Below are positions 12,420 to 25,629 of a DNA stretch of 64,000 bases, piece by piece. A model generated the notes under the pieces. The model saw only the letters and a list, made by a program, of their open reading frames with translations. It was not told the DNA's origin and did no database searches. Made by a program: the position numbers and the translations under genes. The DNA is taken from assembly GCA_000149265.1 (NCBI GenBank), contig CH003157.1:324293-388292 (forward strand). Direction: 5' to 3'. Numbering within the stretch: position 1 is the stretch's first letter; every line of letters begins with the position of its first letter. This DNA comes from Ciona savignyi (lineage: Eukaryota; Chordata; Ascidiacea; Phlebobranchia; Cionidae).

Positions 12420-13708
12420 TATTTGCCTCATGCCAGCCCCCTTCCTTTACCACTTCCAGTTCCATTTCAACACCACATCCAGCGCCCCATTTAGCACCAC
12501 AACCAGGCACATTCCAGCGCCGTGTCCTGCACCACATCTAACGTCATATTCCAGCAGTCCAACGACACTTCAAGCTCCATTCCAATACCATGTCCAATGT
12601 CATTTCAGTGCCACTAGCCCCCACTACCAGCCTCACTTTTGCACCACGTCCAACCCAATTTTAGCACCACTTCCAGGCCACATCTAGCCCCATTTTAATG
12701 CCTTTTAACCCCTTCTAGCACCATTCCAGCCATATGTTTATCACCATAGCACCCTCCTCCAAGTGCCATGTTTAATCTAATTAAAAAACACATCATGCGC
12801 CTTTCAGCTCCCCATTTTAGTGCCCTGTTCAGCCTTATTTCAGCCCCACGTCCAGCCCTGTTTCAGTGTTTCGACCAATTCCAGCTCCATTTGGCGCCAC
12901 TTTAGCCCCAATTTTAGCACCACTTTCAGGCCACATCCAGCCCCATTTCAGCGCCACTTCCAGCAAAATTCCAACTCCTTCCAGCACGATGTCCAGCCCC
13001 ATTCCAGTTCCATGTCCATTCCCATGCCACTCCCTTTCAAGTGGCATGTCCAATCCAATTAAAGCACCACATCCTGCGCCATGTTCAGCGCCAATTTTTG
13101 CAATTCCAGACCCATTCTAGGGCCAGTTCCAGCCTTATTTCAGCGCAACTTTTACCACTATTCCAGTGCCATGTCTAGCCCCATTTCAGCGCCGCCCCTT
13201 TTAAGTGCCACGTCCAATCCAAATTTACAGCACCACGTTCAGCACCCTATCTCAGCGCCACGTCCATCCCTATTCCAGCATGTCTAGCCCCATTTCAGCG
13301 CCACTTTCAGCCCCAAGCCACCCCTTTCAAGTGCCACGTTTAATCCATATTTACAGCACCACATCCTGCTCCACGTTCAGCACCCCATCCCAGCGCCACG
13401 TCCATCCCTATTCCAACGCCATGTCAAGCCCCATTTCAGCGCCACTTCCAGCCCTATGCCACCCATTTCAAGTGCCACGTTTAATCCATATTTACAGCAC
13501 CACGTTCAGCACCCTATCTCAGCGCCACGTCCATCCCTATTCCAGCATGTCTAGCCCCATTTCAGCGCCACTTTTAGCCTCAAGCCCCCCTTTCAAGTGC
13601 CACGTTTAATCCATAATTACAGCACCACATCCTGCTCCACGTTCAACACCCCATTTCAAGGCCACGTCTAGCCCTAATTCAGTGCCTTGTCAAGCCCTAT
13701 TTCAGCGC
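12420..13708. repeat. Minisatellite of CAGCGCCA / CCATTTCAGC units with higher-order structure
   Basis: A C-rich, G-poor plus strand in which 10-12 base modules (CCATTTCAGCGCCA, CACGTCCA, CCTATTCCAGC) recur throughout. From about 13195 a higher-order unit of 124-141 bp is visible: TTTCAAGTGCCACG recurs at 13325, 13467 and 13590. Open frames on either strand are low-complexity artefacts. The array runs into the assembly gap, so its true length is unknown. Confidence 0.8.
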
Positions 13709-13808
13709 NNNNNNNNNNNNNNNNNNNNNNNNNNNNNNNNNNNNNNNNNNNNNNNNNNNNNNNNNNNNNNNNNNNNNNNNNNNNNNNNNNNNNNNNNNNN
13801 NNNNNNNN
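13709..13808. other. Assembly gap of 100 N
   Basis: Exactly 100 N, the conventional placeholder for a gap of unknown size, at the end of the minisatellite. The array probably collapsed or broke the assembly here. Confidence 0.99.
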
Positions 13809-15235
13809 CTTTCAACACAACCGCCTTCTTTACTGCTCATAATCCAACTGAAACGTCCCATAATAACACCAAAGTGAACGACAATAACCTCATGTATTGT
13901 GGCGTCACATAGCCACGAAAAACACAACGTTTTAAAGTAAGTCAGGTTGCGCAATACAAAAACATAATTCCAATCTAGTTAGTGACATCAACCCACATTT
14001 AAGCGAAATCACCTAATTTTGAAATCAACGCACAAAACTATTTCACCATAAATAAATAAACGAACTTATACAGCTTAAACGAAGTACACAGCACAATACG
14101 CTTTAAATCAGTTAATTCGGCTCATCAAATCCGCACCAACATTAAGTGACCCCTTTATACATTCGTATCTTATGCGATAGTTCTGGAGAAACATAGCCCA
14201 TCTCATAACTCTACTGTTTGTATATTTCGCGCTCTTCAGGTATACAAGTGTTCGATGATCAGTTTGTGGTACGAACTCGTTGCCATACAAATATATGTAG
14301 AATTTCTTGACCGACCACACAATTCCGAGACACTATTTTTCGATTGTTGAGTAATTGGTCTCCGCACGGCTCAGCTTCCTGCTGGCGTAACTCACAGGGA
14401 ACAACTTTATATCGTGCTCCTGCAGCAAAACACCGCCCACGCCTTTATCCGACGCGTCGGTCCTCAGTACGAATTGTTTGGTTCGTGTCCGGCAGCCTTA
14501 ATATTCGGTTTGCTGGGTGAAGTGCTTCTTTAATGACTGAAATGCAGTTTGTTCTTCTTCATCCCATCCTACTGTGTTAGGCCCACCCTTCTTCGTTAGG
14601 TCAGTCAAAGGGACCGCAATCGTCGCATAGTTTAGTCGATGTAATCAACACACTGACTGCAATAGCTCCGGTAACCCGACGGTGGACGCGAGGGTGATCT
14701 GACGATTGCCCGTATGTTAACCCCATTTGTTTTCCCATTTCACGGGGATAAACATGAATATCCTATCCTAATCCCTGTAGTAACCGGTGAGGCCAAGGAA
14801 TGAGCGGACTTCTTGCTTCGTCGTAGGTCTTGCCGCATCTCGTATCTGTACATTGTCCTTTTGCAGACCTATCACCCCTTCCGCGATATTATGCCCCAGA
14901 AAGTCGACACGTTTGGCCCCGATCAAACATTTTGATGGTTTGATAGTCACACCAGTCTCAAATAGGCGCTTTAGCAACAAATTTAGTGTCTCCAAATGTT
15001 GCTCCCATGTGCTTGTATGTACTATTACGTTATCAATATAGTTGTCCACGTGATCAATCCCCTTTAGCAATTCGCGTATAGCGCGCACGAACGTTGCACC
15101 AGAATTAACCATACCAAACGCCATCTTTAAAAATTCGTAACTTTTAACGAAGTCTTTTTGATATTTTCCTTCACAACGCGAACTTGCCAATATCCCTTTG
15201 TCAAATCATAGTGAAATATTTATCCCCAGATAACT
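13809..15235 (-). mobile_element. Ty3/gypsy retrotransposon fragment 1
   Basis: A broken fragment on the minus strand. RNase H-type sequence (FVPQTDHRTLVYL, GADLMSR) lies at 14108-14320. Reverse transcriptase sequence (FGMVNSGATFVRAIRELL, CLIGAKRVDFLGH) lies at 14768-15190. An R2 repeat is inserted at about 14635-14770. The left edge is lost in the gap and the right edge abuts repeat X. The same arrangement recurs at 41.3-45.6 kb. Several breaks; no LTR seen here. Confidence 0.8.
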
Positions 15236-16720
15236 TTTATATTAATGTTTAAAAAAATATTAATGTTTGGAAAAATATTTTATATGTATTTATGGGAAGA
15301 ATAATTCGCTCAAGTTATTGTGTACTGTATACAATATGACGTCATTATTATTCTCACACGATAGAGCCCACACACCAAGAAACGTCCAAACAACTACCTT
15401 TTTCAACATTGTTATTGAGCCTCGATGGTGGGAATACTGAAGCAGTAACTTTATCGTTGGAACCGCAATTTTGAACACTGAGAGTTTTAACGCTGCAAAA
15501 TCACATCTGTACCTGGCATATGATGTAAGCTTTGTATTGTAAAAGATAGCTACACTGTACCTAGCAAAGCTATTAACTTCAATGTACACCAGGATTTACT
15601 ATTTAATTATTTTTACCGTGTACAATATTTATTAATCAAGATGTCTTTTGACAGATGCGGCCAAATAAAACGGAAAATACGTAATGCTGAAATAAAGCTG
15701 TTGATTATTGAGAAATGCGTAAAATTTTCATTTAAATATTTCCTTGGTACTTACTGCAAGATAATAAAGGTATAGCCGAGGTAAAAATACAAACTTTTAT
15801 TTGATTGATTCTGAAATACAACAGCTATACAAAAAAAGATCTGTATTTTGTTTTATAGCATATGGTATGTTCTCCATCTGCGTTATTTCAATATTAGGTT
15901 GTACTGGGAGAGGTAAGCCTGGTTATTTTATAAAAGAAAACCTTTTTTAATTAAATACAAAGAGGAAACAATTTAAAAGAAAAGTCGTCAAACTCAAATT
16001 ATGTGTCATAATGTTAATTAATTAACATAAGCTGCGTTAATAACCAAGCACAAACTAGGAAGTGTCAACCACGTGATAACGAACTTCAATAATTTGTGGG
16101 ATGGCGGGACGGGGCAACAAACTATTGTGTAGGACATTATAAGGGGGGTGTTTTCGTCATTAACATGAGCGGGACGGGGTAAGGGTATATCATGATATAT
16201 TCTACCTTTACCCCGTCTCGCTCATATTGGCGACGAAATAACCCGCCGCGAATGTCGGGTCGAGTGCGTGCGCATCCAGTCGGGAAATTCCCGACGTTGC
16301 ACAGCGCACGAGGGCGCTCTCGGCAGATCGAAGCTCCTCGGCGATGTCGGAAACTTTTGCGGTGTCCTTCTTCACCTTGTTCTTCAAGTATGCACAAAAA
16401 CGCAGAATCCAGGACTTGCTTATCTTCAATCGATGAAAGGACGAGAAATATTGGGTGTATTTGTCGGTGGCTGAGCAGTTGGTCAGAAATACAGTCCATT
16501 CGGGACTATTCACCAATACTCTTTTAGAACTTACACTTAACGGACATTGCCTGAAGCCAGCAGATTAATGGGTTCTACTAAATTAAGGGAACGTGCGAAT
16601 TATACACAACACACTGCTATAGCTTCGTTAATCCGGCGGTGGGCGCGAGGTGGTCTGACGATTGCCAATGTGTTAACGACCCCTTTAAGTTTCCCATTCA
16701 CGAGAATAAACATAAATATT
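15236..16720 (-). repeat. Repeat X, copy 2, ending in R2
   Basis: Reverse orientation of 7025-8440 with the same order: CRE-like end (TGACGTCA at 15337-15344), AT-rich middle, CCCCGTCCCGCTCAT motifs (16130-16240), the VDCISDQLL-type frame (16137-16499, shifted relative to copy 1) and R2 (16520-16720). It joins Ty3/gypsy fragment 1 at the same point as copy 3 joins fragment 2, so both were duplicated as one block. Confidence 0.55.
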
Positions 16721-17391
16721 TGTGGGAAGCTTTTTTGGTATATCTGTACTTGCGGTTTATTTGCAAATCAATAATAATAATAATAATGTATCAATTATAC
16801 ACAATATATAGGGGGATAGATAAAAGAAGCATGTATATGCCTGCTTATTATGACATTACAAAATCATAGGTAATTCCCCCAAATAGCTACCACATTGGTC
16901 TTTACAAGCATGTTATACAGAATAATTGTTTTAGTTGAATTCCAGCAAACAAATATATATAATAAAGTTATATTATTGGATAAAACACAAGTTTAATGGA
17001 AGTTACAGTGTATATTACTAAATAAAGCAAAATTTTGGCTGAAATTACAGTGTATATTACTTAATAAAGCATAATCTAAATGGAAGTTACCATGTAAATA
17101 TAAACAATAAATAAGTAAAAATTTTTTTTAAAAAATAAAGCAATTGCATTACCGTATGAAGTACAGCGTTTACAGTGGTTAACATATGACATTTAAATTG
17201 GAATCCACATAATTAGATAAGCCTAAAATATATTGATGTGAATAAATGCACTACTACAACCATTTATAGTGATTTCGTCCCAAACAAGAATCATGTTCAG
17301 GAAAGATAAAAAAGTTTAACTGAATGTTACTGTGAACAAAAGTGTTGAATTATTTGCAATGTAATCTTGGTAGCTTGGTTGTAGATATCGC
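16721..17391 (-). repeat. Kelch B 3' flank with tandem repeat
   Basis: Homologous to the other Kelch 3' flanks. It includes the TATAGGGGGATAGATAAAAG motif at about 16807 and two or three units of the AATTACAGTGTATATTACT repeat at 17000-17075. Non-coding. Confidence 0.55.
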
Positions 17392-19033
17392 TTACAAAGC
17401 TACAACTGATATATAACGTCTTGGTATCTCCATGTTGGTTTCAATCTTCCATTCATCTATTGTTGGATCATAAACCTCCACTGAAGGTGCTGGATTCACC
17501 ACTACCTCTCAACGACATATATCTTCCCATTCACAACGCAAGCGGGAGCAGCATATCGCTTGTACTTCATTCTGCTGGCCGACGTCCAAGACTTTGTTCG
17601 AAAATTGTATCGTTCAACCGAATCAAGTCCGTCACCACCAATGGCGTAAATCTCACCATTGCAAACAACACCACACAGTCCACTTCTGTTCTCTTTCATA
17701 GAAGTTATTTTTTCCCATTTCCTCATTCTTGGATCAAAACTTTCCATTGAATTTAAATGATTCCCATTATTTCCACCAAACGCATATAAACGACCATCAT
17801 ACGAAACATGAGCATGATAACATCGTTGAGTTTCCATTGGAGCAATATTAGTCCATGTATCCACCACTGGGTTGTAAACTTCGGCCGATGATAAATAATT
17901 ATTATTCCTACCCCCCACAGTAAACATTTGATCATTCAACACAGCAGATGCTGCGAACCTTCGTTTCTCATTCATAGATGCCACCTTGTGCCAACCAGCA
18001 TTAATTTGCTCCAAGTCTAACCGCTCAACAGAATCTGTGCCAGGCCATCCACCACCAGCCGTATAAACATGGGTTGTTTATCTTCACACTGGTTGAACCA
18101 AATCTTCCCTCCAAGGTTGACACAATATTTCTCCAATGTTTCCCAACAACATCGTAAATACTGACAAGTTTGCTTGCATTACCATCACCCATAACAAGGA
18201 ATTGGGATGCAACATTCACTGCTCTAGCTCCATCTTCTGGTTGATTTTCACTACGATTGATCAATTCAGCCAAAATCACATCAACGAAAGTTTTACATTT
18301 TCCCATCCAAGTCCACTGAGTTTTTGTAATCACTTTAAGGAAGGAAGTTGGTAATTTTTTGATGTCAATCAATGGAAACAAGCGCTTAAAGAATTGTTGT
18401 CGATTTTCTAGATCGTGTTTAACCCAATTCATTATACTTTTAAAAATCTCTTCACTTGAAGAATCCGATGTCTTTGCCATTCTAATAAGAGCTTCAGTTT
18501 CATCCGGATTCAATTCTTTGAAGTCCAGTCCATTTGAAACCAACTCTAAGTTGTTTAAGAAGAAATTGTCACAATGTGTCACCAACTCAGAAATATTGTA
18601 CATTTGTGCAAATGCCCGAACTATTAAACAGTTTCCAACAAGTGTGTCTTTAAGAAAGCCAACACAATAATCTTTCACATATTTGATTTGCAACATATCG
18701 GCCGCCTCGTACAATTGATAAACTGGTTTCACTGTTGATTGTGATCTTTGCAGTGTAAATGAAGCTTATGATCATGTTAAGTATCAGAGCTGTAATTCCA
18801 ACAACTTTGATACCATCATCTGTACAGCCTTCTTTGCACTTGGATGTAAACATGGCTCTGTAATATTCAGAAAACGCGGCAAGAATACTTCTGTGTGCTG
18901 ATACTTCTCCACCTTCCGCATTAAATGTGACATCACAAAGTATCCTTTCTTCACGTAAACTGTTTACATTGTCAAGTAAACCGACCTCGTGATCGCTTCT
19001 ATATTCTTTTTCATTCAAGTTTTTTGCAGCCAT
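17392..19033 (-). pseudogene. BTB-BACK-Kelch protein, copy B (several frameshifts)
   Basis: Full-length homologue of copy E: BTB at the right end, then BACK, then six Kelch repeats. The frame breaks at least four times. An extra base near 18724 lies in the BTB/BACK boundary. An extra C near 18066 precedes blade 2. Small insertions near 17482 and 17500 lie in blade 6. One codon (the Glu of DTLEVGN) is missing in frame. Variable residues after the double glycines are G (with GD for GG), G, R, N and D for blades 1-5; blade 6 is damaged. A pseudogene is likely, although some lesions sit in short homopolymers. Its leader is tandemly duplicated. Confidence 0.9.
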
Positions 19034-19132
19034 TATCACAGGACAAAAATTACTAAAAAGTTTAGAGAAAGTTAGAGAAAGTCAATTACATGTTAACCAC
19101 CACCATTTATAACACATTTTGATTTTACCATA

Positions 19133-19850
19133 TATATATATGTAGAGAATTCGCAAAAGTCAGTGTTTACTGTATACAATATGACGTCATTATTATTATT
19201 ATTCTCTTACGATAGAGCCCACGCTCAGAACCATAAGTCCGAATAACTTCTCCAATTACAACATTGTGAATAGTTTCAGTTTTGGGGGGACGCCGAACTT
19301 TTAACATTAAATATTAACAATAACATTTAGGGCTAAATCGGTAACAATAATGCTTAACGCTGAGAAGCAGTAATTTTATCGCTGAAACAGTAATTTTGAA
19401 AGCTGATAATTTTTAAGGCTAACAGATTAACACATTTACGCTGGAATCTTTACGCTCAAAGAGTAAATGGCAGAGAACAATTTAATACTGCAAGAAATAT
19501 ATGTATGTAGAGAATTCGCAGTGTGTACTGAATACAATATGACGTCATTATTATTATTCTCTTACGATAGAGCCCACACCCAGAACCATAAGTCCGAATA
19601 ACTTCTCCAATTACAACATTGTGAATGGTTTCAGTTTGGGGGGGACGCGGAACTTTTAACGTAAATTATTAACGATAACGTTTAGGGCTAAAGCAGTAAC
19701 AATAATGCTTAACGCTGAGAGGCAGTAATTTTATCGCTGAAACAGTAATTTTGAACGCTGATAATTTTATATATTAACACCTTCACGCTTGAATATATCT
19801 TGCCGCTCAAAGCGTTAAAATGCAGAGAACAATTTAATACTGCAAGACAA
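19133..19850 (-). promoter_or_regulatory. Tandemly duplicated Kelch B leader with two CRE-like sites
   Basis: The leader repeat occurs twice in a row (about 19133-19498 and 19499-19850). Each copy has TGACGTCA (19182-19189 and 19540-19547), TTACAACATTGTGAAT, a G-run (TTTTGGGGGGACGC) and AACAGTAATTTTGAA. The other Kelch copies have one unit. Regulatory function is inferred from conservation. Confidence 0.45.
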
Positions 19851-20300
19851 CCATTTTATGTGGCAATTAGCCAAGAACTGTGTATACTTTGCCATCATTT
19901 GTACAGGCGATTTATTCGCCAACTTTGTATATTTTGCTGTGCTCGCGTGTGGTCAAGGATAAAATCTACTTTCCGTGACAGAGTTTGGATCGCGAGACTC
20001 ATATATAAGTACAGGTAGCGCCAGATCAACCCACTAATTCATGCAATTATACCCCACATGTATATATTATATACATGTGCAAGCAGTGCCCTAACCACAA
20101 TCTCTATATTTTATAAATCTCTATATTTTACGTGCATATAGGTGGCGACTTCAGTAAAATGTTACCGGTGCTCGAACTTTTATGACGTCACAATCGGCTG
20201 TATGCCTGTAACTAACTTCTACTAGGAACTAAGTTACTAACTATTTACAATCCTTAACTAAAGATTTAGAGTAGAGTTTAAGTGTTTAATCTAACTACTT
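19851..20300. other. Kelch B distal 5' flank, then unique sequence
   Basis: 19851-20060 matches 55800-56060 (distal flank of copy D). From about 20060 nothing recognisable is seen, apart from one TGACGTCA at 20183-20190. Confidence 0.4.
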
Positions 20301-20488
20301 CCCCTTCTGGAATATTGCGTGGTCGTTAAAATGCAGCGCAGCGTTAATAATACGGACCAAATATTTATATGTCTGCTGATCTGCCCTGCCCTGTCAGTTG
20401 TTTTAAGAGTATCGCGAAACAATAGGCGTACGGTGGCAAAGTTTCATCATAATGACAATAGAATTATGTTTCGCATTTGCGACCATAT

Positions 20489-20764
20489 ATGGTTATGTCG
20501 TTGTTGCTCTTTTCTTCACTACAAGCCTACGCTGATTCAGATCAAAGGTTAGTGAATGTTTGTCTGTATCATATTTCAGGTCGTTTACCAGGCGGAAGTT
20601 TTGAAACATGGCCAAACGTTTTGGCGACGTATTGCGTCAAAACATTCCCACGTGGTTTTGTTTACTGGCCATTAGAACGATTGTATTCACGAGTAGAAAA
20701 CGAATTAAGCAAAATAAAATGTCCAATCTCTTCACTTTATTGTCACATGTTTCTAGACATATAA
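20489..20764 (+). CDS. Hypothetical small protein with possible signal peptide
   Basis: Not recognised. A 91-codon frame starts at ATG 20489 with a hydrophobic run MVMSLLLFSSLQAYA and a plausible cleavage site before DSDQ. The remainder is mixed, with four cysteines and a Trp/Tyr-rich centre (PRGFVYWPLERLY). An AG/GTTAGT donor-like site falls after the putative signal sequence, so it might instead be a first exon. It ends about 65 bp before an LTR. It could equally be a chance frame; confidence is low. Confidence 0.25.
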   Translation: MVMSLLLFSSLQAYADSDQRLVNVCLYHISGRLPGGSFETWPNVLATYCVKTFPRGFVYWPLERLYSRVENELSKIKCPISSLYCHMFLDI

Positions 20765-20829
20765 CTGCTCTTTCTTTTTACTAATGTTCTTTTCATATAT
20801 CTTACACCATTTTCATATTACAAACAACT

Positions 20830-21421
20830 TGTGGGAGCTCGGCTTTTTCTTTTAGTGATTTGGTTGGGTTAGGCTTGTATCTCGCCTTAACCTTGGGTTT
20901 GAGCCGAACCAGCGCAATAGACAGACTTATCCTTTGTTGTCTAGAGTTCGCCTGCCAATACTGGGCAGCCACTTAACTGCAAAACCAAAACTGTCCTCGT
21001 TTGACTTGGTACAGAATATACAGTTTAGACTTCTAAAGATAGATTTATTCTTCAGTAGTAAAACGAACAGCAATTCAGTACTTGGTTAAGTTTGTTATTT
21101 TAGGTAATCTGACGAGCAGCAATTCGGTGCTTTGGTTAGTTATTGTAAGTTTTATCTTGGGAGTGAAAATGTTGGGGTATATATAGCGTTCCAAATAAAT
21201 GCACGAAAAAGGGCAAACTGCAACGTTGCGATAACAGTACACAATAGATTCGTACTGGCGACAGTTGATTACTGTTTAGTACATATATAATTACTCACGG
21301 CGGTAAAAACAGAGGCACGACAGCTTTCTAAACTAATTATACACTTAACAGATTGCAGCTGGCAAACGCATACGTCGATTAAATAAACGATAAAATATAC
21401 AAGGCAGACGAATATGCGACA
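20830..21421 (-). repeat. 3' LTR of the env-bearing Ty3/gypsy element
   Basis: 592 bp; on the minus strand it starts TGTCGCATATTCG and ends GAGCTCCCACA. It matches the interrupted LTR at the other end across its whole length. A purine-rich tract (GGAAGAAAGGATG) lies just inside. Confidence 0.85.
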
Positions 21422-24400
21422 TACATCCTTTCTTCCATGTGTTTTTAACTTTTAAATAAATAGAATCAAACACATGTTGTCGCATATCGACTGCCTTGCT
21501 GCAGGAATAAAAACGTTCACGAGTCCACAGGTCAGGGCATTCCGTCCGTTGCATCTGCAAAACTAAAACAGGACATTTGGGCGCAAAAACAGACACAACA
21601 ATCAAGCAGAATATTCGGTTATCATCCTGTCTGTGGGTGATGGTGTGTATGTCTGATATGTAATAATGAATGAAAAGGCTGTCGCCTCTCAGTGCCTGGA
21701 TCAGTGATGCCGCGATCACGAACCGAATCCGGGTCACCCGGAACAGAACGACCACCGACCAACCCTTTTAACGCAGGGCCAATTTGCCTAATTGCCTGTA
21801 TGGTCCAGAAAATACCCCAAAACATGGACATACACATACATGAGAAAAAAAACAATGAAACATAAGGGTTAGTCATTTCGCTAATAATTTGTAGGAATGA
21901 ATTTCTGGCAATTTTATCAAGTGCCCTAGCGTGGTAGCCACTATCCGAATCGCCGTCTGCACTGTTGGTGTCTATATAATGCATGAGTTGTTTCCTCGCG
22001 AACTCTGTTTGGCTGAGAGCTATCAGCATACTGTTCATATCTTCAAACCCATTTTCAGTCTCCGGAAACTGATGAATGAAAGCATCGAAGTCAAGACTCT
22101 CATACTGAATAGCTTTCGTCTTTAATCGCGGGGAAACTTCTCTCACGTGGGCGTTCGAATGAGTTAGGGTGTAGTTTTCATCATGGCAATACTGCTCCCC
22201 AACTTTAAAAGTGATTATTTTGCCTGGGTGGTACGCCTCTATCATTTGGACGCCAGGGTAAACCTTGCCATCCCTGTGTAGTTGTCCAACACCTTTATCT
22301 CCGTTTGAATCCTGATATTGTATCAGTTGCCGACTGCTGAACTTTCCTTCGTACACTAGAGAAGTCATTACGCTAGCAGTTATGTTAATGCAGCTCAACT
22401 CCTATAACACATCCCCTCGGGTAACGGCTGCTCTATCCCCTCCTAGAAGTGAAGAGAGCACCTCCCCCGGATACTGCCGACCAATGATAGAGTACACGTT
22501 GGAGAAAAGAGATTGAACTTGACACTCCACATATTGTAACTGCGCATTCAGTTCGGCGAAAGACTCCGCTGTAGCATCGGACACCTATGTTAGGTATGAT
22601 CTCGAGACGTCGGCAGTTGCAGTGGGTACCAGAGATGACTTATAGTAAGACAACTTCCTTACATTCGGATGAAATAAAAACCAATCCGTTGACCGAGGCC
22701 ATGTGGCGTGGACCTGGAAAACACTTGTTCACGCGCGCAGAGCATTTGACTTGACTATGCATGCTAATACCCATAGCCTTAATTTCAATTCGAATTAACT
22801 CTCGTGTATCACTCAAATGCATCGTAACCGTAGTGTTGGACCTCGTCTTCATTGGAGGACAATCGATCTTTGGTGGAACGTCCCACACGAAAATTCGGTT
22901 GCCTACGGTACAGCTTCCAGAGTGAACGTCACAATTGTGCATGGCGGACATGGAACTGGTCAGCTGCTCTCTGTTGTGGTCATAAAACAGCAAGGAACGG
23001 GTAAGTAATGCGTTCTTTACAACACCGTTTCTTCCTACAGGCCACTTATACACGTATCTTACTTTGTTCGAAGTGGCCCAAGACATCCCAGTTTGTGGCC
23101 TAAGTTCACCAATATCAGCGGTAACTTTCGTCTTCATCCAATTTCTGCACGCACTTGCAGCTGGGGCGGGATCAGGAACCGTTCGAGAAATCGTGTGTTT
23201 GGGCACCAAAGAAATAATTAACAGTCATCCAGTGGCTGGTAAACGTCTGGCAAGCGTATACAGGTATTCTACGTAACACTATCTTCAGGAATCAGCAGAT
23301 TGCCAGTACAGTTGGAAACTGTAGCTGCCACTTCCGGGATAAAACCAACATCCGCAAGATCACAATTGACACGAGTAATATTTGCACCATCGTTTTATAA
23401 GTGCGTCTCGTAAATAGACAATTGAGTCGGTCTGCGTAGCACTCTACCACAGCGGGTTCGTCTGACTGGTTGCTCAGCGTCTTGTTCTTCCGGTTCGCTT
23501 GGTAACGTCTGCGGAACAGAAGTATCTGCATCAACGGCTATTCTGGTGATGTCATTCTCACCAGCTACCGAAATATCGCCAGGTGAAGATGCTGACGGCG
23601 AAACCGTTATATCTAAAAACGCGTTGGCTGGCTTAAGGCGATCTATGGAAACCGTGGTTTGTCTGTTACCAAAATCTACGGTAAAAAACTTGCGCTCTCG
23701 ATCCAACACGCGAAAGGGACCCTGATAAGGACGCTGTAAGGAACGCTTAACAGCATCAACACGGACAAATACGTGCGAACATGTCCACAGACTAGGGTTA
23801 ATATACTCGTTCGCGTTACTGGGGCGTCTGGGTAATGTGGGCCGCAAAGAAGACATATGCTTATTCAGACCTTGTAAAAACGCACTATGTTCAGTCGAAA
23901 TTTCCGGTTCCTCGAAAAATTGGCCAGGTAACCTTAGTGTGCTAACATAGACAAGCTCTGTGCTAGAGCACTTTAGGTCCTGCTTATGTGAAGCCCGTAA
24001 ACCAAGTAAAATCCATGGTAGATTATCCAGCCAACCATGTCCATTGTCCTTAGCCATGATAGACGCCTTAAACGTCCTGAAAAATCGTTCCGCAATTCCG
24101 TTCGATTGAGGATGGTAGGAAGATGTGTGAATCAATTTACAACCCAAAAATTTAGCCATATCGTTCCACAAAGAGGAGCAAAACTGAGCACCGCGGTCAC
24201 TAGTCAACTGCGATGGTCAACCAAAGTTTGTGACATAATGTAGGCAAAAGGCGTTCACAACGGTTTCAGCATCAATGTTAATCAATGGCACAACTACAGG
24301 GTACCGAGTGAATCTGTCGATAGCGAGGAGGACATATCTATAACCCCTTAACAGGAAGGCATTGGGCCCGCGATATACAACGTGTACCGAATGAAATCGC

Positions 24401-25629
24401 ACAGACGGAACTGGGATGGTCTCTATTTTCGAAAACGTCTGGCGTTCTACTTCAGACTGCTGACACGACAAACAGCCCTTAGTAAAATCACGGATATCGG
24501 CATTCATTGCTTTCCATACAAAACGTTCCCCAATAAGGTTTCTTACCGAGCTTGGGCGAAATCATTGCATTCAATGGAGCCATCGTCGTAGCGTAATGCT
24601 TTACGAATTTCGAGTAAAAATTGCAAGCTCCGATGAAACCTCTTAGACCGCGCACATCAACAGGAAGCGGAAAATCAGCAATTGCGGCAACTTTTGATGC
24701 AGGAGTCTTAATGCCTTCCTTGTTAACAGTATTACCAAGGAAATCTAACGCGTCAACACCGAAAACACACTTCTCCTTATTTAAGATTAGGCCAAACTTT
24801 TCCACGCGTTCAAATACCGCCAAGAGATGCTCAATATGTTGTTCCCTACTTGTACTGTGGACAATTAGATCATCTATATATACGAAAAGAAAAGGAAGGT
24901 CGGAGAACACTTTATCCATTAGCATTTGAAAGGTTGCACCACTGTTTCGCAGCCCTAAACTTAAGCGAGTAAACTCGCATAATCCGAATTGGGTAATGAC
25001 CGCTGTCTTATGGATATCAGACGGTCTTACAGGGACTTGAAAATAACCAGACTTTAAGTCTAATTTACTGAAAATTGTGGCACCATTTAAATTGGACGTC
25101 AAATCAGCCAAAAGAGGGATAGGATATCTGGATGGGACTGTAACCAGATTCAGCATCCTGTAGTCAACAGTCACACGAAAACCCTCACCTTTCTTAACTA
25201 GGTGGAGTGGACTGGCATAGGCGGAGTTAGACCGGCGCAAAATACCCTTTGAAACGAGCTTAGCGATCTCTTCTTTCGCTGCCTTTAATTTAACAGGGTC
25301 AAGTCGCCGAACACGAGAACGAACAGGATAACTAGTGGTTTCTAATTCATGAACCCACGTACCGTGCGTTGACTGGTTCGCGTATCCTATCTTCGTCAAA
25401 GGCGGCGGGAAACAAATCAAAAATTTGGGAAAACTCCTTAATGTCCGAAACCACAACTTTAGGGCGAACAGGCTCGCTTATTTTTACAGACTGAGGCACA
25501 GCAACGGGTGCGGGGCGAAACAAATAGACTCAGGACGCGGAGTGACAGACTGGGGAGGCTTAGGGCGGCGGTACTGATTATGGCGAAAATTCCGCTTATC
25601 ATTGGCATTAAAACGGCCATGCCTGGCGC

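Noticed and set aside
12866-13609. Several open frames rich in Ser, Pro and His in the minisatellite
   Set aside because: Periodic low-complexity DNA leaves several frames open on both strands; no codon-level signal supports a protein.
20319-20552. 77-codon frame overlapping the small secreted-type frame
   Set aside because: No recognisable domain and it overlaps the frame at 20489 in another phase; composition is not protein-like.
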